Positions 9,147 to 17,470 of a stretch of 33,003 nucleotides of DNA are shown here, piece after piece. Position 1 is the first letter of the stretch, and every line of letters starts with the position of its first letter. The DNA is from Candidatus Latescibacterota bacterium. GTDB taxonomy: Bacteria > Latescibacterota > UBA2968. The position numbers and the translations under genes were made by a program. The notes below the pieces were generated by a model, which saw only the letters and a list, made by a program, of their open reading frames with translations, ran no database searches and was not told where the DNA came from. The stretch covers positions 1-33,003 of the forward strand of contig JAJEDY010000027.1 in the NCBI GenBank assembly GCA_022821275.1, read 5' to 3'.

Positions 9147-10835
9147 TTATAGATATCGTTTAATGAGATCGGCAATATCCCCATACCTCTTTTTCTCTGC
9201 CCAGGCGAGTGGCGTTGCCCAATCAGCACCTGCAAGTGTGGGATCGGCACCGCGATCGAGATAGAGACGCGCGAGATCGTACTTGCCCCATCGCGCAGCC
9301 CAGCCAAGCGGTGAAGACTGCAAAAGATCATCAACCACATTGAGATCTGCACCATAGTCGAGCAAAATTGTCGCAAAAGCGACGCGCTCAGCTTCAGTCA
9401 TAATCACCTCTCCCCACACAACACCGCATGCCGCCATATGATGGGCAAGGCGATACCCAAAACGCCCGACCAGATTGGGACTGACGCCATGGTCGAGAAT
9501 CATGCGAAAAATCTCGGGATAAACCGTGCGGTCAAAATCTCGGAATTTGCGATGCGGGTGGGTGCGCCACAGGCGCACAGGTTGCTCGAGCAAGCCAAAC
9601 CAGCGACCATCATTTGCATCCCACTCGAGTTGGCGCAGACACATCCCCACAATATTGGGATCGCCCCCACAGCCCGCAGCCCACAAAAGTCTTTCCGCAA
9701 GCGAAGAATCATTGTGAAGCGCAACCGCAGCAGCAGAAGTTTCGCCCTCAAGCCCAGCAGTAATATGATCCAAAACCCCACCGTATCTAAACAGCAACCC
9801 CTTCATCTTATCGTCGCGATTATTGTACGCAGCCGCTATGGGATTGCCACTCGCGTAAATACTCGCATTGGGATCGGCACCGCGCTCGAGCAGAAGTTCG
9901 GCAATCTCATACTGCGAGTGACCCGCCGCATGAGCCAGCGGTTGACCCCATGAATAGGGTTTGGACTCATAGTGGTGGAGTTGATATCTGTCGTCGGGAT
10001 CGAGACCCAGATCCAGCAACAAGCGCACCATATCGATATTGTCATTTTGCACGGCAATCTGTAAAAGACCGTCTCGCTCGCTGTCATTGGACTGAAAGCG
10101 TTCGGGATGTTGTATCTTATACTCGCTAACAAAACCCAAATCCCCAAGCGCGATAGCAGACTCGAGCGATTGTTCGCAGCCAGCCTGAAGAAGAATACCC
10201 GCACAAATCAAACACCCCTCGTTGAGTGGCCTGTTGCGACCGCGAATATTGTGAACAGCACCATCCAGAGGCGATTGACCTTCGGGCGTGAGATGCGTGA
10301 TATCCGCACCGCGCTTGAGCAAATATTGAACACACTCATAATTTCCAAGAGATGCCGCAGTGTGAATCACACTCCCGCCATTGCGATGGCAGGCGTTGAT
10401 CAAATCGGGATTCCTATAGAGAAGTTCCACGGCCTCCATCATCCGCCCCTCATGAATAGCCTCAAAAAGCGCGTCATTCTCCTCCGTAATGGTAATATTC
10501 TCGCAAGCCGCGAGTTTGCGTTTCTCGTCTTCCTCTCGCAAAATCTGAACAATATCATCCAGACCGCGTTCATCTGCTATAGTAAGTGCATCCGTAGCAT
10601 CGCGATGGGGATAAATACCCGACGTGTGATCTGCACCTGCTTCCATAAGAACGCGAACCGCATCCGCGTGCTGATTCATAACCGCGTAGTGAATGGCGAG
10701 GTGCTCGTCATTTTCGGCCATATGAACATTGACCAGATCGGGTTGCACATCCAGAATATGGCGAATTTTGGCGACATCGCCCTCACTTGCCGCTTCGCAC
10801 AAGTCGGTGACTTGATACGTTCCATTTGTATCCAT
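9147..10835 (-). CDS. Large ankyrin-repeat protein
   Basis: A 562-residue protein with no signal peptide or membrane helix, built of ankyrin-type helix pairs. Recognisable units include LCEAASEGDVAKIRHIL, LAIHYAVMNQHADAVRVLM, VIHTAASLGNYECVQYLL, LLQIAVQNDNIDMVRLLLDL, PLAHAAGHSQYEIAELLL and PLGWAARWGKYDLARLYL, many ending in the GAD/RGADP turn. The middle (residues ~330-470) is more divergent. Ankyrin repeats mediate protein-protein contacts; no catalytic domain is present and the partner is unknown. AAAGGAA lies 7 nt before the ATG. A good promoter upstream and a terminator downstream make it a single-gene unit. Confidence 0.92.
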   Translation of the reverse strand: MDTNGTYQVTDLCEAASEGDVAKIRHILDVQPDLVNVHMAENDEHLAIHYAVMNQHADAVRVLMEAGADHTSGIYPHRDATDALTIADERGLDDIVQILREEDEKRKLAACENITITEENDALFEAIHEGRMMEAVELLYRNPDLINACHRNGGSVIHTAASLGNYECVQYLLKRGADITHLTPEGQSPLDGAVHNIRGRNRPLNEGCLICAGILLQAGCEQSLESAIALGDLGFVSEYKIQHPERFQSNDSERDGLLQIAVQNDNIDMVRLLLDLGLDPDDRYQLHHYESKPYSWGQPLAHAAGHSQYEIAELLLERGADPNASIYASGNPIAAAYNNRDDKMKGLLFRYGGVLDHITAGLEGETSAAAVALHNDSSLAERLLWAAGCGGDPNIVGMCLRQLEWDANDGRWFGLLEQPVRLWRTHPHRKFRDFDRTVYPEIFRMILDHGVSPNLVGRFGYRLAHHMAACGVVWGEVIMTEAERVAFATILLDYGADLNVVDDLLQSSPLGWAARWGKYDLARLYLDRGADPTLAGADWATPLAWAEKKRYGDIADLIKRYL

Positions 10836-10888
10836 AGTTGGTTCCTTTCCCGAATATCAGTACACAACATCTCCACGTCTTCTAATAA

Positions 10889-10917
10889 ATTATAGTGAAC
10901 ATTTGTATATCTATCAA
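10889..10917 (-). promoter_or_regulatory. Sigma70-type promoter of the ankyrin gene
   Basis: On the minus strand TTGATA (10917-10912) and TATAAT (10894-10889, perfect) are separated by exactly 17 bp. Transcription would begin near 10882, about 47 nt before the ankyrin ATG at 10835. Confidence 0.7.
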
Positions 10918-10931
10918 GGGAAATTTCTGAA

Positions 10932-11030
10932 TCACTGATCATAACGCTCCTGGTACATTTGGCGCAGACGCTTCACCAGAATTTCATTGCCCTCCAAATC
11001 ATGCGTGAAATCCATTAACTTTATTCGCAT
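10932..11030 (-). CDS. Possible small protein or gene remnant, 32 residues
   Basis: A short minus-strand frame from an ATG at 11030 encodes MRIKLMDFTHDLEGNEILVK and a further RLRQMYQERYDQ. Its composition is protein-like, charged and amphipathic, but there is no clear Shine-Dalgarno site. It sits between the Na/Pi-type gene (40 nt before) and the ankyrin promoter (15 nt after). It could be a degraded 3' piece of an older gene or a chance frame. The rest of the spacer 10836-11069 holds only the promoter. Confidence 0.25.
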   Translation of the reverse strand: MRIKLMDFTHDLEGNEILVKRLRQMYQERYDQ

Positions 11031-11069
11031 TACCCAATCGACAAATCAAAACGCGGGTGCTACAGCATC

Positions 11070-12635
11070 TTACAGGTCTGCAAAATTGACCAATTTGTCC
11101 TTGAGGCGCCGGGAATAGGTGACAAAATTGGAGAGCGTACCCGCATCGCGTCTATCCGGCTGCACCAACAGCGGCAGCAAGTCGCGGTTGATCTCATCCA
11201 GCACCTCCTGAAGCTCTTCGGCTCTTTTTTCAATCTTGCCCCTGGAATCCTCCTCAAGCGACTTGCGGATATCTTCGAACAAAGCCAATGTGTGACCGGA
11301 AAGTGTTCTGACCATCAATAAAATGTCGCTCTCCAACTCCACATAGTACATATTCAATACTTTCTTGGTATTGAAAATATCGTCTATTGAATCGTATATC
11401 GAAAAAAGATAATCGAACTGAGTATGCAACTTGAGCAGGTCCCGGGATTCGCGTTTTTGGGTAACAGATACGACTGCTTGGGAAAAATAGCTCACGTACT
11501 CCTTCTCCAAAAAGTTCACGTATTCCAGGCGCTTGGCAGACGCATCAAAGATACCGCGGTAATTAGACTCGATACTCAGCGTAACGAGATTGTAGCTTTC
11601 CTGCAAAAAGGAGAGGAGATCAACGAGATTTTGGCGCAGTTCGGATTTGACTTTCTTAAAAGCGATTTGCTCGTCAAACGCGGGAATGGCCAATCGCTCG
11701 AAATCCATCTCGTCCTCCCCCAAAAGCATATCGATCAGTCGCGTAAAAGGCGTGATCAAAAGAACAAAAATCAGACTGGTCACCACATTAAATACGAGGT
11801 GAATATTGGCCAATGCGATTGCGGGGTCGGTGGAAAATTCATTTAGTCTATCGCCAAAAAGCAAAAGGATAGGTAAAAAAAGCAGCACACCGCCCACATT
11901 AAAGAAAAAATGAGAAAGCGCGGTCTTCCTGGCGGCAAAGTCCATGTGTACCATCGCGAGCAATGCCGTTGCCGTAGTGCCGATATTCGCCCCAATAATA
12001 ATGGGCACCGCGTTTTCAAGGCCCAATAACCCCTGTTGTGTAAACACAATTGCCAGACCTGTCGTCACCGAACTCGATTGCACGGCAGCCGTAAACAGAC
12101 AGCCCACCAGAATCGCGAGCAGTGGGTTTTGAGGATTTATGAGATATTGGGTCAGCGTGGGATCATTCTGGAGAGGACCGAGTGAAGAAGAGATCAGATT
12201 GAGAGCAAAAAAGACAAAACCAAAATAAAAAATAGACTTGCCGAAAATAGCAACTCTCGACCGAACAAAGGAAAGGGCAAATCCCAGAATGATAAATACG
12301 GGCGCAAACGCCGTGAGCTTAAATGCGACCAGTTGAGCCGTAATCGTGGTGCCGATATTCGCCCCAAAGATAATACCAACGCTACTTTTGAACGAGAGCA
12401 CGCCCGCATTGACCAGACCCACAGCAATCACCGAGGTCGCAGAACTCGACTGAATCACAGCGGTTACGAGCGCGCCTATGAGCACACCTATAACTGGAAT
12501 TTTGGTCGCCCTGGCGAGAAATCTTCGGAATTTTTCGCCAGAAACCTGTTCGATCTCCGCTGAAAAATTCTCCAATCCAAAGATAAAGAGAATAATCGCC
12601 GTCAGCCCGGCCATAATAACAGGGAGATATTCCAT
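11070..12635 (-). CDS. Na+/phosphate cotransporter family protein with PhoU-like tail
   Basis: A 521-residue member of the Na/Pi-cotransporter II-related family. It shows the inverted repeat of transport motifs: QSSSATS (residues 62-68) with GANIGTT (91-97), and again QSSSVTT (186-192) with GANIGTT (215-221), among about eight to nine membrane segments up to residue ~320. The C-terminal ~190 residues are long charged helices of PhoU type. Members import phosphate with sodium, and some bacterial ones control intracellular phosphate or nucleotide signalling rather than bulk uptake. AAGGAGGAG directly precedes the ATG. The ABC exporter gene lies 29 nt upstream on the same strand, so co-transcription is possible. 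Confidence 0.93.
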   Translation of the reverse strand: MEYLPVIMAGLTAIILFIFGLENFSAEIEQVSGEKFRRFLARATKIPVIGVLIGALVTAVIQSSSATSVIAVGLVNAGVLSFKSSVGIIFGANIGTTITAQLVAFKLTAFAPVFIILGFALSFVRSRVAIFGKSIFYFGFVFFALNLISSSLGPLQNDPTLTQYLINPQNPLLAILVGCLFTAAVQSSSVTTGLAIVFTQQGLLGLENAVPIIIGANIGTTATALLAMVHMDFAARKTALSHFFFNVGGVLLFLPILLLFGDRLNEFSTDPAIALANIHLVFNVVTSLIFVLLITPFTRLIDMLLGEDEMDFERLAIPAFDEQIAFKKVKSELRQNLVDLLSFLQESYNLVTLSIESNYRGIFDASAKRLEYVNFLEKEYVSYFSQAVVSVTQKRESRDLLKLHTQFDYLFSIYDSIDDIFNTKKVLNMYYVELESDILLMVRTLSGHTLALFEDIRKSLEEDSRGKIEKRAEELQEVLDEINRDLLPLLVQPDRRDAGTLSNFVTYSRRLKDKLVNFADL

Positions 12636-12664
12636 TGCTCCTCCTTAGCTCTGAAATCAAACCC

Positions 12665-14518
12665 CTATACGTGTTCTACTATCATCTCGTCCGGCTCGTG
12701 CAAGCGCGGTTCTGGTGCAACCTCATCAGGTCTGTGTGTCTGGTGTACATACATGCGCCAGTACACACCTTTTTGTGCAACCAACTCATCGTGTGAGCCT
12801 TGTTCTACAACATGCCCTTCGCGCATGACGAGAATCTGGTGTGCATTTTCCGCTGTACGCACCCGGTTCGTAACAATGATTATGGTTTGCCTTTCAAATG
12901 CCTTCTCAATATTTTCAAAAAGCAGTTCCTCAGCTTCTTCAGAAAGTGCGGAAACCGAGTCATCAAAGACAAAAATAGCCGGATCGCCCAAAAGTGTGCG
13001 TGCTATGGAAATGCGTTGCACAACATCTTGAGACAGCGATTCTCCACCTTTTCCAATCTGTGTATCATACCCCTTTGGCAGTTCGAGAATCGCATCGTGA
13101 ATGCCTGCAACCTGTGCAGCGTGTTCAATAACAGACCGTTCGATGTCTGGATCTCCAAAAGCGATGTTTTGCGCCACAGTTCCAGAAAATATGCGTGCTT
13201 CCTGACTCGCCATGCCAATCTGTTCGCGCAGGTCTTGAAGATTGAGCGTGCGTATATCCAGTCCATCGATTAACACCCGGCCTTCGGTGGGATCGTAAAA
13301 GCGCGATAACAGATTCACCACAGCGGTCTTGCCGCATCCACTCGGCCCTAACACAGCAAGTGTCTGGCCTGCGGGTAAATGAAAATTCACATCTCGCAAT
13401 GCAACAGGCCCACCCTCTATGTAGCGCAGCGATACATTCTCAAATGCAATATCCCCCCGTAAAGTATCTACAACCACGCCTCCGCCATCGTCTGACAGAT
13501 CATTTTCCATGTCGAGCACTTCATAGATGCGCTCCAAAATGATGCGGGTTGTCTGAAGCTGAACATTGGTATTTGTCAACGCAGTAATAGGTCCAAATAG
13601 CAGGGCGGTCATCTGATAGACAGCGAGGACTTCGCCGAGTTTCATAGCCCCGTCCTGCAACTGCAAAAAGCCATACATCAGTATGCCAGTTGCACCCAAT
13701 CCACTTATAATCATCAGGGTAACGCTCAGGCCGGTATTCAAAGCATTTTGTCGAAAACCGATCTGTAAATTCTGCCGCAGCCGCTTGAAGAAGCGCGTTG
13801 ATTCTGCTGCTTCTTGGGCATAGTATTTGATTGTCGCAACATAAGTCAACTTTTCTTCGATCAGCGATTGCAGTTCTGCATTGGCATTTCTCATCGCTTC
13901 TGTATTTTTCCGCAGGGGTCTCATAAATAGTATTGCGCCAGTCGCATAAAAAGGCAACACACCCAGTGCCATAAGGGTCATTGTCGGACTGATTTTCCAG
14001 AGCAAAACAAGCCCCACAATAAGAGTTATAAACTGAGTCGCCACATTGACCGGCAGATTCACGGTATTGGTCTGTGCGCTATTGGCATCATCCATCACGC
14101 GCACCATCAACTGCCCGGTTGAATATTTGTCAAAATACGAGAGCGGCAGATTGCTGAGTTTTGTCTGTACCTGTGACCGCAATCGGAACAGAACACGCTG
14201 TCCTGCAGACGATGTTAAATATCCAGAAATGCCACCAAATCCAGCCGTTCCAAACCGCAGTGATAGGCTAATCGCCAGAAATATCCACAGCCCTTCAAAT
14301 TTGTCCTCAGTACTCACAGGCGGCGCGCTCTGCTCTGATTGCACAACTGCGACATTGCCTTTTCTTGCGACCTGGAGAACATCATCAACCAGCCACTTGC
14401 CCAACAAACTGAATCCATAAGGCGCTTGATTAGCCGTAACAGTCAGCAAGAATGCCAGCAGCAGTTTACCCCAATGTCTCAGTACGTATTCTTTATAGAA
14501 CCGTCTAATCAGTTTCAC
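12665..14518 (-). CDS. ABC exporter half-transporter, subunit B (degenerate nucleotide-binding domain)
   Basis: A 617-residue transmembrane-NBD fusion of the type I exporter fold, with six membrane helices up to residue ~330. Its NBD has an intact Walker A GPSGCGKT (~389) and Q-loop (MASQEARIFSGT). The signature is LSQDV instead of LSGGQ (~494). Walker B ends VFDDSVSALS, so Asp replaces the catalytic Glu and the D-loop Asp is Ser (~514-521). The switch histidine is Asn (IIIVTNRV, ~548). It starts with GTG, overlapping the stop of the partner gene by 4 nt (GTGA), with GGAGGAGGGG just upstream. It is expected to form a heterodimer with the 14515-16284 product. The N-terminal half carries a longer insert (~60-75) between helices 1 and 2. 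Confidence 0.93.
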   Translation of the reverse strand: MKLIRRFYKEYVLRHWGKLLLAFLLTVTANQAPYGFSLLGKWLVDDVLQVARKGNVAVVQSEQSAPPVSTEDKFEGLWIFLAISLSLRFGTAGFGGISGYLTSSAGQRVLFRLRSQVQTKLSNLPLSYFDKYSTGQLMVRVMDDANSAQTNTVNLPVNVATQFITLIVGLVLLWKISPTMTLMALGVLPFYATGAILFMRPLRKNTEAMRNANAELQSLIEEKLTYVATIKYYAQEAAESTRFFKRLRQNLQIGFRQNALNTGLSVTLMIISGLGATGILMYGFLQLQDGAMKLGEVLAVYQMTALLFGPITALTNTNVQLQTTRIILERIYEVLDMENDLSDDGGGVVVDTLRGDIAFENVSLRYIEGGPVALRDVNFHLPAGQTLAVLGPSGCGKTAVVNLLSRFYDPTEGRVLIDGLDIRTLNLQDLREQIGMASQEARIFSGTVAQNIAFGDPDIERSVIEHAAQVAGIHDAILELPKGYDTQIGKGGESLSQDVVQRISIARTLLGDPAIFVFDDSVSALSEEAEELLFENIEKAFERQTIIIVTNRVRTAENAHQILVMREGHVVEQGSHDELVAQKGVYWRMYVHQTHRPDEVAPEPRLHEPDEMIVEHV

Positions 14519-16284
14519 GTCCCCTCCTCCACCCCGTACTGTAGCTCAAAAAGATTGCGATAATGTCCACCTTCAATCGCCATTAATTCGTCATGTGTCC
14601 CAGACTCTACTATTTTTCCATTTTCAATTACGGCAATGATGTCGGTTTCACGAGCTACGCCCAGGCGACGCGCAACCGTCAGAATTGTCGTGTTGGGCAA
14701 ATGCTCAAAAACAGCATTTAACACCTCGGTGGCACTTTCCGGATCTAAAGCCGCTGTGGCCTCGTCGAGAATCAGTATTTTGGGTTTTACAACCAGTGCC
14801 CGAGCAATACCCAGCCGCTGTCTCTGTCCCGCAGATAGTCGAATCCCACCTGGCCCTACAGGTGTTTCTATCCCCTCACTGAGTTGTTCTACAAGGCCAT
14901 CCAACCCAACAACCTTCAACGCATCGTGCAATGACGCCTCGCTTGTATCCGCTTTTCCATAGGTCAGGTTGTCTCGAATCGTACCTCTAAAAATCCCTGT
15001 GGAATCGCGCACCATAGGCACCTGTTGTTGATAATGCACCACATCGTATTCGCGCACATCGCGTCCATTGATCAAAAGGTGTCCATCTTCAGGATCAATC
15101 ATTCTGCGGATTGCACCGAGCAAAGATGTTTTGCCCGCAGCAGGCGGTCCAACAAGCGTCAAATTCTCTCCCGGATCAATATCCAGATTCACACCGTCAA
15201 GCACGACCTCCCCCTCTTCGGGATCGCTGTATTTGTATCCATTCATTTTTATGTTTACGTCAGCCTCGTCTTTTAATTTCGCGCCCGATGTCTTTTCGAT
15301 CTCCGGTGATTGTCTAAATAGTTCATTCACGCGCCCAATATTTACAAGAGATTGAGCCGCAGCTTGAAGCATCTTCACAAAACGAACCACGGGCCCCATC
15401 AACTGATTCGAATAGGCCGCAAATGCAATTACATCACCATATTGGATCTCACCCTTTAAAAACAAATACACCGATGCTACATAGATACATGTTGCACCGG
15501 TGCCGTTGATAAATGTCGTTGCCTGTGTAAATCCCATATTATAGACAATACCGCGGAGTGCTGTATCGCGACTTGCCCGCAGCCGATCTCGAAAGTGCAA
15601 TGTGGATTCGTCTTCCTGAGCGTAACTCACCACGAGGTCATGGCTTGCCAGTCTTTCCTGGAGCATACTGCTGACGTGATCCATGTGTCCACGCAGTTGC
15701 ACATTGTTGGATTGTATTCGCCCGGTGAACAGCTTGTAATTCAGATAAAAGATGGGCACAAGTGCCAAAGAAACCAGTGTCAATTTGCCACTGATCTCGA
15801 TCATAACAGCAATTGCAAATATTGCAGTAATCGTATCAATCACCAGATTGACCAAATGCCCTGTCACCAGATTTTGAACCGCGCCGACATCGCCCATCAG
15901 CCTTTGCATCAGGGAACCCGTGGGTGTTTTGTCGTGAAAACGCAGAGGCAGATGCAACAAGTGCTGATAGAGATCATTGCGGATACTGGCAACGATACTC
16001 CTGCCTACAATCGCAATGGCACGCGCATTCATGTACGTCATCCCTGCTCGCAGCAGTGTGATACCGAACAACGCACCGATCAATAATGGCAGCAATCCAT
16101 ACTGCCCATCTGAAGCCACATCATTGACCAGCCAGCGCATCACCAGCGGTGGCAACAACCCTATCACGGTCAGTACGCCAGCGAGAAGCAGTGCCCAAAT
16201 AAATTTCCATTTAAACGGTTTGATATACGGCCATAAATCCCTGATGCTTTTGATCAAACCCTCTTGTTTATTCTTTTTTGCCAT
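14515..16284 (-). CDS. ABC exporter half-transporter, subunit A
   Basis: A 589-residue TMD-NBD fusion. After six membrane helices (residues ~25-310), the NBD shows Walker A GPPAAGKT (~378), the canonical signature LSAGQRQR (~482) and canonical Walker B LILDEATAALD (~500). The segment usually containing the Q-loop glutamine reads QQVPMVRDSTGIFRGTI, with Asp at the aligned position. The switch histidine is replaced by Arg (ILTVARRLGVA, ~535). It forms a likely heterodimer with the overlapping downstream gene, exporting drugs, lipids or peptides; the substrate is unknown. The CNNM/CBS gene lies 35 nt upstream on the same strand, so the three genes may form an operon. Confidence 0.94.
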   Translation of the reverse strand: MAKKNKQEGLIKSIRDLWPYIKPFKWKFIWALLLAGVLTVIGLLPPLVMRWLVNDVASDGQYGLLPLLIGALFGITLLRAGMTYMNARAIAIVGRSIVASIRNDLYQHLLHLPLRFHDKTPTGSLMQRLMGDVGAVQNLVTGHLVNLVIDTITAIFAIAVMIEISGKLTLVSLALVPIFYLNYKLFTGRIQSNNVQLRGHMDHVSSMLQERLASHDLVVSYAQEDESTLHFRDRLRASRDTALRGIVYNMGFTQATTFINGTGATCIYVASVYLFLKGEIQYGDVIAFAAYSNQLMGPVVRFVKMLQAAAQSLVNIGRVNELFRQSPEIEKTSGAKLKDEADVNIKMNGYKYSDPEEGEVVLDGVNLDIDPGENLTLVGPPAAGKTSLLGAIRRMIDPEDGHLLINGRDVREYDVVHYQQQVPMVRDSTGIFRGTIRDNLTYGKADTSEASLHDALKVVGLDGLVEQLSEGIETPVGPGGIRLSAGQRQRLGIARALVVKPKILILDEATAALDPESATEVLNAVFEHLPNTTILTVARRLGVARETDIIAVIENGKIVESGTHDELMAIEGGHYRNLFELQYGVEEGT

Positions 16285-16319
16285 ATCACTCTTTGAGAGC
16301 CTTCTGCTGAATTTCTGCT

Positions 16320-17369
16320 CTACCCTACGATCTTCTTTTGACGTGCTTGCATCAATTCATCCCGTCTTTGTTTCGCCAATTCCCTCATATTTTCAACTTC
16401 ATCAAATTCATCGACGATTTCCTGACCCAGCATTGCTTCCAGCACATCTTCCAGAGTCACCACGCCAGCTACACCACCAAATTCACCCAATACCACAAAC
16501 ATATGCTGCTTGCGTTCGAGAAACTGTCGAAGCAATTGATCCAGGGGCAGATCATCTGCTACAAAATGTACTGGATGTATCAGATCAATTAATTTCTTAT
16601 CAAATTCATCCTGTCCAATGGCATTCAAAATCTCTCGCCGGTGTGCAATGCCTACAATGTTCTCAGCATCTTTATCGTAAATGGGCACGCGACCATGTAC
16701 CCAATTTCCCGCTTCGTCTCGAATATCTCCCACGGTAAGCTGGCCGCTCTTTGAGAATATAACAATACGGGGCGTCATCACTTCTGCAACTTTTTTTGAT
16801 TTTAACGCGATGATATTTGTGATGGCATCCACTTCGTCTTTACCGAGCACACCTGTTTGTCCACTCAACCGTATCATAACCTGGAGTTCATCTTCTGATA
16901 TACGTTGCTCCTGATCGCGCTTCGCAATCAGTCTTGTAAGCTTGCGTGTAAACCAGACCAATGGCGACATCAATGTCACCAGCAATTGTAATGGTCTTGC
17001 AATAAATTTCGACAAGGGGCGGCTATAGACAACGCCCGCTGTCTTGGGAAACACTTCGGAAAACATTAAAATCAGCAGCGTAAATACAGCCGAAAAATAG
17101 ACAACATTCGATGGACTAAATACTTTTAGAGCTACAGCACCGGCTACTGCAGCACCTGCTGTATTGGCAATCGTATTGAGAGAAAGAATCGCTGCAATAG
17201 GGCGGTCAACCTCTTTGCGTAGCCCCTGTAAGATCCTGCCCGATGCACGTCCTTCCTGCGCCAGAGATTCGATATGGCTAATAGGTACAGAGTATAAAAT
17301 TGCCTCAAACAGTGAACACATCGCCGATGTGCCTACAACAACCATTACAATGATGATCAATTCAATCAT
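16320..17369 (-). CDS. CNNM (DUF21)-CBS-pair membrane protein, HlyC/CorC-like
   Basis: A 349-residue protein read from the ATG at 17369; the frame continues upstream to a TTG, but the ATG has GAGGGT before it and gives the usual N-terminus of the family. Residues 1-~140 are the CNNM/DUF21 membrane domain (SLFEAILYSVP, LNTIANTAGAAVAGAVA, LILMFSEVFPKTAGV). Residues ~185-310 are a CBS pair (KVAEVMTPR, GRVPIYDKDAENIVGI, HMFVVLGEFGGVAGVVTLED). The C-terminal CorC domain is missing, replaced by a charged tail. CNNM-CBS proteins are linked to Mg2+ and other divalent cation transport, with nucleotide sensing by the CBS domains. Confidence 0.91.
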   Translation of the reverse strand: MIELIIIVMVVVGTSAMCSLFEAILYSVPISHIESLAQEGRASGRILQGLRKEVDRPIAAILSLNTIANTAGAAVAGAVALKVFSPSNVVYFSAVFTLLILMFSEVFPKTAGVVYSRPLSKFIARPLQLLVTLMSPLVWFTRKLTRLIAKRDQEQRISEDELQVMIRLSGQTGVLGKDEVDAITNIIALKSKKVAEVMTPRIVIFSKSGQLTVGDIRDEAGNWVHGRVPIYDKDAENIVGIAHRREILNAIGQDEFDKKLIDLIHPVHFVADDLPLDQLLRQFLERKQHMFVVLGEFGGVAGVVTLEDVLEAMLGQEIVDEFDEVENMRELAKQRRDELMQARQKKIVG

Positions 17370-17470
17370 AGGACCCTCGTTATCTAATTTAATACCGTAT
17401 TCCAACCCAATCTCTACATCTGAACCTGGCGCAAGTTATCATTATCGCATAATGATTTCAACCTTTTTTC

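Noticed and set aside
10107-10895. 262-residue plus-strand reading frame
   Set aside because: Antisense to the ankyrin gene, which has clear repeats, promoter, ribosome-binding site and terminator.
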